Notes: generated by a model not told the origin, from the sequence alone. A stretch of DNA of 64,000 bases from Paraherbaspirillum soli (GCF_042654985.1 NZ_JBHSMT010000009.1:77486-141485); one strand, 5' to 3'. Shown: positions 1 through 10,110, numbered from the stretch's first letter. A program made the numbers and translations.

Positions 1-679
<679 letters not shown>

Positions 680-732
680 CGACTGTTGACGACGACCGAT
701 CGCTAGTCAGCATTAATTGCAACGCGCCGGCG

Positions 733-760
733 TTGTCTTCCACGCTTTCTTCAATATAAT
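733..760 (+). promoter_or_regulatory. Putative sigma-70 promoter of tamAB
   Basis: A consensus -10 hexamer TATAAT (755-760) lies 16 bases after TTGTCT (733-738), in the AT-rich gap between fumC and tamA. It points toward tamA and would give a leader of roughly 150 bases before the ATG at 922. Assigned by inspection only. Confidence 0.45.
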
Positions 761-921
761 GGTGAAAATTTAATAACGCTATTTTCCTAAAATGAATACG
801 ATCTTCGTAAGACTACAATCGCGCGGCTTTGGGGGCTTATGCTGTTACTGAGTTCCTTATCCCACTTTCGCCAGCCTGTCGCCGACTCGCCTTTTACGTG
901 CGGCACAACAGGCGGCAGCGC

Positions 922-2712
922 ATGATGCAATGCCGTCGCGCGCCAGCCAGCCGCTTGATGCCCGTCATCCACCGCATATTCGCCGCTCTGCTCGCATTGG
1001 GCTCGGCCACGGCGTCGGCCGCATACCGGGTCGAGATCGAGGCGCCGAAAGAGCTGCGCGCCTTGTTGAGCGAACACCTGGATCTGGCGCGTTATAAGGA
1101 CCGCGACGACCTGAGCGAAGACCAGCTGAAATTCCTGCTCGATACGGTGGACGAACAAGTCACGCAACTGCTGTCGACCGAAGGCTATTTCTCGCCGGTC
1201 ACCAGCGTCAATCTCGAACCGGGCGAGGTCAAGACCGTCCGCCTGAAGGTTGAGCCGCACCAACGCAGCATGGTCTCCGCGGTCGCTATCGACGTCATCG
1301 GCAGCGCCGCGACCGATGCGCCGCAAACCGTGAACCAGATCAAGCGCGACTGGGGCCTGCCGGTGGACCAGCCATTTCGCCAGGCGACCTGGGCCGCAGC
1401 CAAGGACGAAGGTTTGCAGACCCTGCAAAAGAAGCGCTATCCGGCCGCCAGGCTGGCTCGTTCGGAAGCCCGCATCGACCCCGAGGACAACGACGCCGAA
1501 TTGTCCGTGCAATACGATAGCGGTCCCGGATTCACCTTGGGAGCGTTGCACATCACCGGCACCAAACGCTATCCGCAAAGCATCATCGAGAACGTCAATC
1601 CGTTGATGCTCGGCGAAGAATACAGCGTCGAGCGGCTGTTGCTGCTGCAACGCCAGATCCAGAACACGCCTTATTTCGGCAATGTGGTCGTCAGCATCGA
1701 CGACGATCCGGCGCACGCTGAACAGGCGCCGGTCAATGTGCGCGTGACCGAATTCCCGACGCAACGGCTGCGTGCCGGCGGCGGCTATGCGACCGATACC
1801 GGAGCCCAGCTGCAAGGCCGCTACTCTCATTACAATGTGTTCGGCAAAGCCTGGGTGTTCGATAGCCAGACCAAGATCGAGCAAAGGCGGCAGTACGGCG
1901 CTTTCGATCTGGCGATGCCGCCGGACCAGCGCAGTTTTGTCAACAGCATCAATACTTCCTACGATCGAACCACCTTGCAGGGCGTCGATCTGCGCAGTTC
2001 CCGGACCGGTTTGAAGCGTGCCCGCTCGCTGGAAAATTACGATACCGCCTTGACCCTCGATTACTACCGCGACCAGTTGCGGCAGGAAAATGGCGCAACC
2101 TTGCCGCCCAACACGGTGATTCGGCCCGGCGAGCATCGTGCCCTGGTGCCCGGATTCTCCTGGACCCGACGCGCTGTCGACGATTCTATTTTTCCTCGCA
2201 GCGGCCACCTGTTTTCGGTGCAAACCGGTTTTGCGCTGCAAGGCTTGCTGACCGATCAAACTTTTTTCCGGGCCAATGCGCGCTACAAACATTTCTTCCC
2301 GCTGGCAAAACGGGATGTAGTGATTTTGCGCACCGAACTGGGCGGGGTGTTTACCAAGGGCTCCAGCGCGTCGGTCCCGGCCTCGCTGCTGTTCCGCGCC
2401 GGCGGCAACGAATCGGTGCGCGGCTACAGTTATCAAAGTATAGGCAATACCCAAAACGGCACCATCTATCCGACCAAATACCTGCTGACCGCCAGCGCCG
2501 AATATCAGCATTGGCTGAGCCAGCAATGGGGCGGCGCAGTGTTTTACGATGCCGGTACCGCCACCAATAACTGGGTCAATAAAAGCGTCAAGACCGGCAT
2601 CGGCGCCGGGGTGCGTTACCGCAGCCCGGTCGGCACCGTCAATGTCGATCTGGCCTATGGAGTGCAAGCCAAGCATATCCGGCCGCATATTTCGCTAGGC
2701 ATCGCCTTCTGA
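922..2712 (+). CDS. tamA: TamA-like outer-membrane assembly factor (BamA/Omp85 family)
   Basis: TamA is an outer-membrane Omp85 protein that works with TamB in inserting autotransporters and other barrel proteins and, by newer models, in phospholipid transport to the outer membrane. The product has a signal peptide (MPVIHRIFAALLALGSATASA from the ATG at 958), then POTRA domains over about the first 250 residues, then a 16-strand-type barrel. The barrel contains the Omp85 lid-lock segment RAGGNESVRGYSY and ends in an aromatic residue (LGIAF). The open frame runs back to a TTG at 829, but an N-terminal extension ahead of the signal peptide is unlikely. I chose the ATG at 922; the ATG at 958 fits the signal peptide even better, and neither has a strong Shine-Dalgarno. 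tamB starts 31 bases downstream, so the pair is almost certainly one transcript. The Omp85 fold plus the tamB neighbour separates it from BamA. Confidence 0.9.
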   Translation: MMQCRRAPASRLMPVIHRIFAALLALGSATASAAYRVEIEAPKELRALLSEHLDLARYKDRDDLSEDQLKFLLDTVDEQVTQLLSTEGYFSPVTSVNLEPGEVKTVRLKVEPHQRSMVSAVAIDVIGSAATDAPQTVNQIKRDWGLPVDQPFRQATWAAAKDEGLQTLQKKRYPAARLARSEARIDPEDNDAELSVQYDSGPGFTLGALHITGTKRYPQSIIENVNPLMLGEEYSVERLLLLQRQIQNTPYFGNVVVSIDDDPAHAEQAPVNVRVTEFPTQRLRAGGGYATDTGAQLQGRYSHYNVFGKAWVFDSQTKIEQRRQYGAFDLAMPPDQRSFVNSINTSYDRTTLQGVDLRSSRTGLKRARSLENYDTALTLDYYRDQLRQENGATLPPNTVIRPGEHRALVPGFSWTRRAVDDSIFPRSGHLFSVQTGFALQGLLTDQTFFRANARYKHFFPLAKRDVVILRTELGGVFTKGSSASVPASLLFRAGGNESVRGYSYQSIGNTQNGTIYPTKYLLTASAEYQHWLSQQWGGAVFYDAGTATNNWVNKSVKTGIGAGVRYRSPVGTVNVDLAYGVQAKHIRPHISLGIAF

Positions 2713-2743
2713 TGTTTGAACCAATTTCCAAGACTTAGAGCCC

Positions 2744-5700
2744 ATGAGCCAAGGCACATCACCAACTACATCTCCCGAGCCAGCACCGCTGCCGCCGCCG
2801 CGGCGTTCGCTGCTGCGCTGGATATCCGGCGCGCTTTTGTCGCCGCTGCTGGTTTTGGTTCTGGCACTCGGCGCGCTGCTGATAGTTGCGCATACCGAAG
2901 CCGGCAGCCGGACCTTGTGGCAATTCAGCACCTGGATCATGCATGGCAAGCTGTCGGGCGAATTCGCCGGCGGCACCTTGGCAGACGGCCCGCGCTTGCG
3001 TAACGTGCTGTATCGCGATGCCAGCCAACAGTTTTCGATAGACCGGATCGACGCCAGCTGGCATCTGAGCGGGTCGCCGCTCAAACTGCGCGTCGCCTAT
3101 CTCCACGTTGGCAATGTCGAAGCACGCTTGCAGCCGACGCCGTCGGAGCCGCTCGTCATGCCGGCCAATTTGAGCTTGCCGCTGCAATTGACGCTCGACG
3201 ATATTTCCTTGGCCAAGCTCACTGTGCATGAAGGCTTGAGCACGACCGAATTGAGCAAGCTGCAATTGCACGGCGAGTCGGACCGGGTGCAGCACACATT
3301 GGTGCTGGAACGACTCGACACGCCGTACGGCAGGGCCAGCGCCAGGCTGCAGCTGAATGGCGCGTCGCCGTTCGCGCTCAGCGGCGGCGCGGAACTGAGC
3401 GGCGAATACCAGCAAGAAAAGTATCAGGTGGATGCCCGCTTGTCGGGTTCGCTGGCAGCCTTGGGAATCGTCCTCAATGCGCGCGGCGACAAACTCAACG
3501 GCAGCGCCATGATTGCCGCGACGCCGTTCGCCGCCATTCCGTTCCAGAGCGTCCAGCTGGACGCCAGGCACATCAATCCAAAACTGTTTAACGCCGCCGC
3601 GCCGCAAGCCGACCTGAGCCTGCAAGCCGAGCTGAAACCGGTCGTCGACAGCGCCAACGCGGCGCATGCCGATCTGGCGACCCTGGCCGTTAGCGGCCCG
3701 ATCCGGATCAGCAATGCGGCAGCGGGCACATTGGATCAGGATCGTTTGCCATTGGTCTCCGCCAGCGCGCAATTGCGGCTCGACGCCCAGACCCAGCAGT
3801 TGTCGCAGCTGCAGCTCAAATTGCTGAAAGACGCCAGCGTCAATGGTCGCGGCGAATATCACAGCGACGGCAAAGACAAAGGCAGCGGCTCGTTTAACTT
3901 CGATGTGGCCGGTCTCGATTTACATGCGTTGCAAGGGCAGTTGAAAGCAACCCAATTGCGCGGCCCGGTCGGCATCAAACTGACGCCGCAGACGCAGCAA
4001 ATCGCATTGAACCTGGCCGATGCAAATTACCAGGCGCAGCTGGAGGCCGTGATCGACGCCAAGCAGATTGCTTTGAAAACCGCACAATTGCGCGCCGGAC
4101 CGGCACGCCTCGACGCCAGCGGCAGCTTGGCGCGCGATGCGCAAATGACTTATGCGCTGAAGGGCAATTTGCGAGATTTCGATCCGTCCCTGTGGATCGA
4201 CACCGGCGGCCAGAAAACCGCCAAAGGCAGCGCCCAGGCATCCAAGCAGCCGATCGCGGCGCGCATCAATATGGATTTCGATGCCAGCGGCAGCTTGACG
4301 CCGGACCTCAAGCTGAAACTTAAATTCGGCATCCACGACAGCATTTACGACCGACTGCCGATGGCCGGCGGCGGCACGCTCAACCTGGCCGGCAAGCGCT
4401 TGCTGGCCAGCGACCTCACGCTGTCGGTGGCCGGCAACGACGCCCAACTTAAGGGCAGTTTTGGCGCCGCTGGCGATCGCCTCAATCTGAAACTGGATGC
4501 GCCGCAGTTGCAACGTCTCGGTTTCGGTTTGTCCGGTGCCTTGCATGTTGACGGACAACTGACCGGCACCATGCAGCGGCCGGATGTGCATGCCTCTTAT
4601 CGCGCCGAGAAACTGATCTTCGGCGCGCACCAGGTCGACAGCCTGTCCGGTCAGGCCGACCTCCAGGCCAACCTTGGCGCCAAGCTCAATGCCGCCAGCA
4701 ATCGATTGGCGCTTAGCATAGCCGCGCGCGGCTATCGCGGCGCCGACATGGCGCTGGACAAGTTGAACCTGGATTTGTCCGGCACCTACGGCAAGCACGC
4801 GCTGAAGCTGGACAGCAGCGGCACCCTGCATGGCAAACCATTGCACCTGACCATGGCGGCCCAAGGGCAGCTAACGGAAGGACAGGGTGGCTATGGCTGG
4901 CAAGGCACGCTCAGCGAGCTGCAAAATCAGGGCGTGCCGCGGCTGGCGCTGGAAGCACCTTTGACGATCAACGCCGGCGCCGACCACGTGCTGCTGGGCG
5001 CTAGCCGGGTGCGCATCGCGGATGCGCTGATCGACTTGAAAAATTTCAGCTTCGAGCATGGAAAAATCCGCTCGGCGGGAGCCATCAATGCGCTCAATGT
5101 GGCAACCGTATTCGATCTGGTGCGTCAATTCAGCGCCAAGGAATTACCGTTGAAGACCGACCTCGTGCTCGACGGCAGCTGGGATTTTGCATTGGCCGAC
5201 AACGCTGCCGGATTCATACAGATTGCCCGCCGCAGCGGCGACTTGCGGGTTAATCCGGGACGCGGAGATGTCAGCCTCGGCTTGTCCGACTTAAGCCTGC
5301 GCGCGGATTTGCAAGCGAACCAGATCAAGCTCAACAGCCAGATCGCCGCAAGCCGCATCGGCACCCTGGCGGCACAAGTGCAACTCGGCCTGCAGCACAC
5401 CGGCGGCATCTGGGACGCAGGCGACAGCGCACCCCTGTCCGGTCAGCTCAAATTGAACATGCCGCAACTGAAACCGATTGCCGGGTTGCTTGGACCGCAG
5501 TACGCACTAGGCGGCAGCGCCGCGATGGACCTGCACCTGGACGGCACGCTAGGCAAGCCGAAACTGTCCGGCGTCGTCACCGGCGACAAGCTGGCCTTGA
5601 CCTTGTTCGATCAGGGTATTCAACTGCGGGATGGCACCGCACGCATCAACCTGACCGAAAACATCATTGATCTGCAACAGCTCGAATTCCATGGCGGCGA

Positions 5701-6730
5701 CGGCAGCTTGCGCGCCACCGGGCGGCTGCAGCTGGGACATGACAACCCTGACCTGAGTGCCAACGTGGTGGCTGACCGGCTGCAACTGTTTGCCAGCCCG
5801 GATCGTCAATTGATGCTGTCCGGCCAAGCCAAAATTGCCAACCTCAACGAACAACTGCATGTGGACGGCAAATTCACGATCGACAAGGCGCTATTCGATT
5901 TGCCGAAGAGCAGCGCGCCGAAGTTGGGCGATGATGTGGTCATCGTGCGCAAGGACGCCAAGATTCGCGCCAAGCCGCCGACCGAGCAGGAGCAGCTGGC
6001 GAAAGCCGCTGAGAAGCCAGCCGGAAGCGCCGCGCCTATCATGCATATAGCGGTCGATTTCGGCAATAATTTCCGCTTCCGCGGCAGCGGCGCCGACCTC
6101 CTGCTGCATGGCACGATGGACGTCCGCAGCGAACCGTTCCAGCCCTTGTCCGCCACCGGCACCATACGCGTGGCTGACGGCACCTACGAAGTATTCGGCC
6201 GTAAACTGGCCATCGAGCGCGGCCTGATCAACTTCCTGGGACCGATCGACAATCCGAACATCTATATCCTCGCGATGAAACGCAACCAGGACGTGGAAGC
6301 GGGCGCCGAGATCACCGGCACCCCATCGTCGCTGAGAGTCAAACTGGTGTCCGAACCGAATGTCTCGGACGAAGAAAAGCTTTCCTGGCTGATGTTCGGC
6401 CACGGCAGCGACAGCGCCGCACTTGGCCAGCGGCAGGCGGCGAGTCAGGCGCTGGCCTTGATCGGCAATTTCGGCGGCAAGAAAATCGCGAAAGGGATCG
6501 GTTTTGACGAGTTCAATATCGGCTCCAGCGAATCCGGGCTGGTCGATGAACAAGTGGTCAACCTCGGCAAGGCTATCACCGAAAAGATCAATCTCGGCTA
6601 TGAACAAAGTCTGACCAGCGCCGCCAGCATCCTGAAAGTGACCTGGCAATTCTCGCGCCGCTGGTCGATGGTGGTGCGCGGCGGCACGATTAGCGGGCTG
6701 GATGTCTTGTATAACATCCGCTTCGATTGA
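2744..6730 (+). CDS. tamB: TamB-like translocation and assembly module protein
   Basis: 1328 residues. There is one N-terminal transmembrane anchor (about residues 23-50, rich in Leu/Val/Ala), a very long periplasmic beta-rich region, and the C-terminal DUF490/TamB domain. That domain is recognisable by the stretch FLGPIDNPNIYILA, the VSDEEKLSWLMFGHG segment and a final aromatic strand (LYNIRFD). TamB belongs to the AsmA-like/VPS13-like bridge proteins that span the periplasm through a hydrophobic beta-taco groove and dock on TamA. The length fits the family (about 1250-1400 residues). The ATG follows the tamA stop by 31 bases. A REP-A repeat begins 14 bases after the stop. The low-complexity Leu/Ala/Asp composition of the middle part is typical and gives rise to many long false frames on the other strand. 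Confidence 0.93.
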   Translation: MSQGTSPTTSPEPAPLPPPRRSLLRWISGALLSPLLVLVLALGALLIVAHTEAGSRTLWQFSTWIMHGKLSGEFAGGTLADGPRLRNVLYRDASQQFSIDRIDASWHLSGSPLKLRVAYLHVGNVEARLQPTPSEPLVMPANLSLPLQLTLDDISLAKLTVHEGLSTTELSKLQLHGESDRVQHTLVLERLDTPYGRASARLQLNGASPFALSGGAELSGEYQQEKYQVDARLSGSLAALGIVLNARGDKLNGSAMIAATPFAAIPFQSVQLDARHINPKLFNAAAPQADLSLQAELKPVVDSANAAHADLATLAVSGPIRISNAAAGTLDQDRLPLVSASAQLRLDAQTQQLSQLQLKLLKDASVNGRGEYHSDGKDKGSGSFNFDVAGLDLHALQGQLKATQLRGPVGIKLTPQTQQIALNLADANYQAQLEAVIDAKQIALKTAQLRAGPARLDASGSLARDAQMTYALKGNLRDFDPSLWIDTGGQKTAKGSAQASKQPIAARINMDFDASGSLTPDLKLKLKFGIHDSIYDRLPMAGGGTLNLAGKRLLASDLTLSVAGNDAQLKGSFGAAGDRLNLKLDAPQLQRLGFGLSGALHVDGQLTGTMQRPDVHASYRAEKLIFGAHQVDSLSGQADLQANLGAKLNAASNRLALSIAARGYRGADMALDKLNLDLSGTYGKHALKLDSSGTLHGKPLHLTMAAQGQLTEGQGGYGWQGTLSELQNQGVPRLALEAPLTINAGADHVLLGASRVRIADALIDLKNFSFEHGKIRSAGAINALNVATVFDLVRQFSAKELPLKTDLVLDGSWDFALADNAAGFIQIARRSGDLRVNPGRGDVSLGLSDLSLRADLQANQIKLNSQIAASRIGTLAAQVQLGLQHTGGIWDAGDSAPLSGQLKLNMPQLKPIAGLLGPQYALGGSAAMDLHLDGTLGKPKLSGVVTGDKLALTLFDQGIQLRDGTARINLTENIIDLQQLEFHGGDGSLRATGRLQLGHDNPDLSANVVADRLQLFASPDRQLMLSGQAKIANLNEQLHVDGKFTIDKALFDLPKSSAPKLGDDVVIVRKDAKIRAKPPTEQEQLAKAAEKPAGSAAPIMHIAVDFGNNFRFRGSGADLLLHGTMDVRSEPFQPLSATGTIRVADGTYEVFGRKLAIERGLINFLGPIDNPNIYILAMKRNQDVEAGAEITGTPSSLRVKLVSEPNVSDEEKLSWLMFGHGSDSAALGQRQAASQALALIGNFGGKKIAKGIGFDEFNIGSSESGLVDEQVVNLGKAITEKINLGYEQSLTSAASILKVTWQFSRRWSMVVRGGTISGLDVLYNIRFD

Positions 6731-6743
6731 GCCGCGGCCACAG

Positions 6744-6895
6744 AAGGGCGGACGAGCGTAGCGTTATCCGCCGTTTTGCATGCATCGAACGTAGGTGGTG
6801 CATCCAACGGCGGAAGGCACTGCGCTTTTCCGCCCTACGTTTGAATCATGCAAAGAGTAGGGCGGATGAGCGAAGCGTTATCCGCCGCTTGACGT
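6744..6895. repeat. REP-A palindromic repeat, one full copy and one half copy
   Basis: 6744-6839 is a full copy: an arm AGGGCGGACGAGCG...TTATCCGCC, a middle of about 40 bases with ..GCATC.. motifs, then an inverted arm GGCGGAAGGC...TTTTCCGCCCTACG. A second left arm alone follows at 6856-6895. The same unit occurs at least ten more times in the window. It lies just after tamB, as other copies follow other genes. Confidence 0.85.
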
Positions 6896-6964
6896 GCCAC
6901 GGAGCGCCGAGCAGGCATTTTGCCAAACACCATCACGCACGTCTGACTGAATAAAGGAATCTCC

Positions 6965-7591
6965 ATGAACAAACAATTTTCCGCCGCCTGCGAGCGCAAC
7001 CGCGAACCGATCGCCGCGGTGCTGCACGACATATTCAAACCGGCCGCCAGCGATGAAACGTCAAGCCCGCTACGCGTGCTGGAAATCGGCAGCGGCACCG
7101 GCCAGCACGCGGTATTTTTCGCTGCACGATTCCCGCATGTGATCTGGCAAACCAGCGATCTGGTGCACAACCACCCCAGCATCCTGGCCTGGCAGCAGCA
7201 AGAGCAATTGCCGAATGTGCTGCCGCCATTGACGCTGGATATGTCGGAGCCGGACTGGTGGCAGACGTTGCCGGCGCAATACGACGCAGTGTTCACCGCC
7301 AATACCTGTCACATCATGGCCTGGCCCGAAGTGCAAAACTTGTTCGCCGGCGTAGGCCGCTTGCTGGCGCCGGGCGGGACGTTCTGCATCTACGGACCGT
7401 TCAATTACAACGGCCTGTTCACCAGCGCCAGCAATGCCGCCTTCGATGCCAGCTTGCGCCAGCAGGCCGGACACATGGGCATCCGCGATTTTTCCGCGCT
7501 TGCCGCGCTGGCGGCTGCACAGCAATTGGAACTGCGCGAGGATCATCCGATGCCGGCGAATAATCGGCTGCTGGAGTGGCGGCGGATTTGA
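6965..7591 (+). CDS. DUF938-family SAM-dependent methyltransferase
   Basis: 208 residues with a class I methyltransferase fold. Motif I is VLEIGSGTGQH (about residues 38-48), the acidic end of beta-2 is QTSDL, and motif IV is the FTANTCHIMAW segment. The family (DUF938, often annotated only as class I SAM-dependent methyltransferase) carries the conserved start FSAACERNREPI and the GPFNYNG segment, both seen here. The substrate is unknown. The ATG at 6965 has AAAGGAATCTCC just upstream. The DUF218 gene begins about 50 bases downstream on the same strand, so they may be co-transcribed. No feature suggests transfer. Confidence 0.85.
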   Translation: MNKQFSAACERNREPIAAVLHDIFKPAASDETSSPLRVLEIGSGTGQHAVFFAARFPHVIWQTSDLVHNHPSILAWQQQEQLPNVLPPLTLDMSEPDWWQTLPAQYDAVFTANTCHIMAWPEVQNLFAGVGRLLAPGGTFCIYGPFNYNGLFTSASNAAFDASLRQQAGHMGIRDFSALAALAAAQQLELREDHPMPANNRLLEWRRI

Positions 7592-7641
7592 GCGAGGGTG
7601 ACAACAGATGCCCAACAGACACAGGACATCAAAAACGCCAT

Positions 7642-8271
7642 ATGCAAAATATTGAAAATAAAAATCCACGCAAATTACTTCGCAAAGTTGCACTTGCCGC
7701 CATCGTCGCGGCATTTTTTCTCTCCGCCGGAGCCATCGCTGTCGACGGTTTTTTTGATCGCATAAGCGCCAGCGATGTGGCGATTGTTCTCGGTTCCAAA
7801 GTCAATCCGGACGGCAGCGTTTCTCCCCGCTTGGCGGCGCGCTTGGATAAAACTGTCGAACTTTACCGTCACGGAATTTTTTCAAACGTGATCGTCAGCG
7901 GCGGGACCGGCAAGGAAGGCGTGGATGAAGCCGTCGCAATGAAAAAATATCTCCTTGCGCGACAAATCCCGGCCCCATCAATTTTGGTGGACAGCCATGG
8001 CGACACCACAATGCATACAGCAATAAACAGTGCCGCCATCATGCGCGCGCATGGATTCAAGAGCGCATTGCTGGTATCGCAGTATTTTCATATTTCACGC
8101 TCGCGCCTGGCGTTGAAACGGTGCGGAATATCGTCCGTCTACAATGCCCACCCCGATTTCTTTGAGTGGCGGGATATGTATTCACTGGCACGGGAAGTTG
8201 TTGGGTTTTATGACTATTTTTTACGGCCCGGCGACTGTGCCTCTCCGGTACTTGGCCAGCAATCGCTTTAA
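7642..8271 (+). CDS. DUF218 (YdcF/SanA/ElyC-like) membrane-anchored protein
   Basis: 209 residues. A hydrophobic helix near residues 15-35 anchors the protein, followed by a DUF218 domain. The domain shows the beta strand DVAIVLGSKVNPDG, then a GGTGKEGVDEA loop and the SQYFHISRSRLALKR helix with the conserved His and Arg residues. DUF218 proteins such as SanA and ElyC affect envelope integrity, and the enzymatic reaction is not firmly known. The open frame reaches a TTG at 7576 that overlaps the methyltransferase gene; I chose the ATG at 7642, which puts the anchor near the N-terminus. SanA-like topology suggests that the domain faces the periplasm, which is an inference. Confidence 0.8.
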   Translation: MQNIENKNPRKLLRKVALAAIVAAFFLSAGAIAVDGFFDRISASDVAIVLGSKVNPDGSVSPRLAARLDKTVELYRHGIFSNVIVSGGTGKEGVDEAVAMKKYLLARQIPAPSILVDSHGDTTMHTAINSAAIMRAHGFKSALLVSQYFHISRSRLALKRCGISSVYNAHPDFFEWRDMYSLAREVVGFYDYFLRPGDCASPVLGQQSL

Positions 8272-8305
8272 AACATGGGGTAGGTTTCGCCCCGATAGTG
8301 ACGGC

Positions 8306-8390
8306 AAAAAGTAGCTCACCGGGGTCAGAGTTTTTTTACGCGGGGGTATCGCGTAAATTACTCTGCCCCCGCTGAGCGGGCTACGGAGTG
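8306..8390. repeat. REP-B repeat, copy 1
   Basis: The unit has an inverted pair GGGGTCAGAGT ... ACTCTGCCCCC around a smaller inverted pair TTACGCG ... CGCGTAA, followed by GCTGAGCGGGCTACGGAGTG. A near-identical copy lies at 55484-55569. The nested palindrome would fold into a long hairpin. Confidence 0.85.
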
Positions 8391-8474
8391 CATGCGGTCG
8401 TCGGACAGCTACCACGGAGTAGCGACCGTTTTAACCACCTAACGACTGACCGAAAGTAAACGCATCAACCCCGA

Positions 8475-8624
8475 AAATAGTGTTTGAATTTCAAGAAAAT
8501 CTGCGCTATCTTCTTCGAGTCGCGAAAAAGAGCGATCTGGTTTAAGAGCCAGTAATAGCAATCCGGGCCCGCCTCCTTCGCCAGCCGACGAAGGGCGGAA
8601 AAAATTACCATAAGAGGAGCCCGT
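8475..8624 (+). promoter_or_regulatory. Leader of small-gene cassette lacking the C4-like core
   Basis: This leader matches the one at 44164-44450 on both sides. Left: AATAGTGTTTGAA.TTCA, CTGCGCTAT, AAAAAGAGCG and AAGAGCCAGT. Right: CCCGCCTCCTTCG and GAAGGGCGGAAAA. It lacks the ~140-base C4-like core found between them in the other copy. The junction is GCAATCCGGG|CCCGCCTCC, which looks like a clean internal deletion. The Shine-Dalgarno AAGAGGAG sits 8 bases before the ATG at 8625. Confidence 0.6.
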
Positions 8625-8987
8625 ATGACCTATGCCAAAAAGCCGGATCAAACTTTCATCTTCCCACCTGTACGCGACACACCTGAACCTGAAGCATTGC
8701 ACAAGCCGTTCTCATGGCTGGTCGAAGCGCTACGGCACGATGCGGACGCGCTACGCTCATCCAAAACCAAGAACTACTGCCTTGGCATCCAAACCTGTCT
8801 GGAACTGATCCACGCCACCGATTTGGCCAGCGGCATTTATGCCGACCCGGCACACCCGCCGCTGCTGAGCATCACCGCCCGCGAGCGGTTAATGCTGTTT
8901 GCGATCGAGGCTTGCAGCGATCTGGCGGAAACGGCCGCTGCGGATATCGAGCGTCGTAATGCCAAGCACTTAAAAGAACGTCGATAA
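8625..8987 (+). CDS. Small helical protein of the M-T-Y-A-x-x-PD cassette family
   Basis: 120 residues, no recognised domain. It begins MTYAKKPDQTFIFPP, close to the start of the gene at 35646-35909 (MTFAITPDKKLIFPP) and to that of the SymE-like gene at 44451 (MSYANKPDQT). Downstream of this shared start the sequence is different and predicted mainly helical (SWLVEALRHDADALRSS; ERLMLFAIEACSDLAETAA). The C-terminal segment SDLAETAAADIERRN is repeated in a broken copy at 9206-9286. The strong AAGAGGAG ribosome site and the conserved leader argue that it is real. The function is unknown; the leader suggests a phage or satellite origin. Confidence 0.65.
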   Translation: MTYAKKPDQTFIFPPVRDTPEPEALHKPFSWLVEALRHDADALRSSKTKNYCLGIQTCLELIHATDLASGIYADPAHPPLLSITARERLMLFAIEACSDLAETAAADIERRNAKHLKERR

Positions 8988-8992
8988 GTCAG

Positions 8993-9187
8993 TAGGTCGG
9001 AAAAGCGCAGCGCCTTCCGACGGCGTGAATCACGTCACCCGGTCAAGCCCTTGGCTCTTTTCGGCGATTCGCACAGAACGTCGGAAGGGTGTAGCAGGGG
9101 TTTCGGATGGCATGCCATCCGCCTGCGTAACGGTATCCGCTTGCAAGCGGATACGCGCCCTGCAAGGGCTGCGCTTTTCCGACCTAC
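8993..9187. repeat. REP-A composite copy with internal insertion
   Basis: The outer arms are REP-A-like (GTAGGTCGGAAAAGCGCAGC at the left, GCGCTTTTCCGACCTACG at the right). The middle carries extra palindromes: GGATGGCATGCCATCC and TATCCGCTTGCAAGCGGATA. The same enlarged middle occurs in the copy at 56387-56563. Confidence 0.75.
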
Positions 9188-9205
9188 GCATCTCGGGCTG
9201 GCTCC

Positions 9206-9286
9206 AGCGATTTGGAAACGGCCGCCGCGGATATCGAGCGCCGCAACGAACGGTACATCAAAGCCCGGAAGTCATCACCCGCCTGA
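9206..9286 (+). pseudogene. C-terminal fragment of a paralogue of the 8625 gene
   Basis: Read from 9206, the frame gives SDLETAAADIERRNERYIKA and ends at TGA 9284-9286. This matches the C-terminus of the gene at 8625-8987 (SDLAETAAADIERRN). Only the last ~26 codons remain, and the left side is cut by the REP-A composite copy. This looks like a tandem duplication later disrupted by repeat insertion. Confidence 0.6.
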
Positions 9287-9729
9287 ACCAACACCGTTAA
9301 CTGCTGAAATCACAGCGGATTGTTGTCGTGAAGGCCGTGATTGGCGCTTCGAGCGCCAATCACTTCGGAGAACCGACGCCGATGCCAAAAGCTCCGGCGC
9401 CGGCCAACGACACAATATAGGTGTGTTGCTTATTGTAAATTTCCCTTGTTTGCCATACATTCACGAGCCTACGCACAGCTTGATGTGCAGCATCACTCAA
9501 AAAGGGAAATGTTGATGGCTGGTTTTGGAATGGCAAATATGGTCGGTCGTGAGCGCTTGGGGCATCGGGCCGTCGATCTGATTCCTCCCCGGTTCACGCG
9601 GTTGGTTTTGTAGGTTGGTGCTGAGCTTGCGAAGCCCAACATGAATTAACAGCATTCTCTTATTTTGATAAAGAAGTCACCCTCTCTAATATTTCCTGAT
9701 TGGGTGATTTTTGTTTTTAGGGATAAATA
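9287..9729. other. Intergenic stretch with a REP-E half copy and a possible 32-codon frame
   Basis: No convincing gene. A small hairpin GATTGGCGCTTCGAGCGCCAATC occurs at about 9340-9362. A frame 9515-9613 (ATG, 32 codons, MAGFGMANMVGRERLG...) follows GGGAAATGTTG but has no recognised relatives. A REP-E-like motif GTAGGTTGG ... AAGCCCAAC lies at 9609-9641. Confidence 0.4.
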
Positions 9730-9978
9730 GTGGAACGTCTTTTGAATGTGCTCGTGCGAGCGTCGGCGGGTGGACTAATTGCCGGCACACTTTTGTTGTA
9801 CATGACCCCATCCGCTTCATCGCTAAAATCTATAGTGCGGTTGTTTTGTATATTTTGCGGCATATTGCTGTTGTTGTTTGGATTGTTCTTACGCAAACGG
9901 CGAACTATTGACGAGTCAGATAGCTTGGATTCGGAAGAGAGTCGGATGGGATCGGACGATCACTTTAGTCATGAATGA
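9730..9978 (+). CDS. Small two-helix membrane protein, unknown
   Basis: 82 residues from a GTG start. Two hydrophobic segments (about residues 10-27 and 34-53, the second FCIFCGILLLLFGLFL) are followed by a basic stop-transfer LRKRR and an acidic tail (ESDSLDSEESRMGSDD). No family recognised. Base composition becomes visibly more AT-rich here than in the flanking core genes, and this continues to about 10860. The Shine-Dalgarno is poor (AGGGATAAATA). The topology is clear but expression is uncertain. Confidence 0.5.
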   Translation: MERLLNVLVRASAGGLIAGTLLLYMTPSASSLKSIVRLFCIFCGILLLLFGLFLRKRRTIDESDSLDSEESRMGSDDHFSHE

Positions 9979-10110
9979 AACCACTCCCTTCAATATCCTC
10001 GAAGGAAAGCGCTTTCTTTTTAGCTGCTTAAAAGTCTTATTTTGACTGCAGCTTTTGCTTCATCTGCAATCAAGGTTCTCTTTGAGCGCTGTAAATGCCA
10101 AAAAGGAATC

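Noticed and set aside
787..2688. Long reading frame on the minus strand opposite tamA
   Set aside because: Shadow of tamA: no domain, composition of an antisense frame, no ribosome site.
9515..9613. 32-codon frame after a weak ribosome site
   Set aside because: No relatives recognised, weak signals and repeats on both sides; mentioned only in the intergenic entry.
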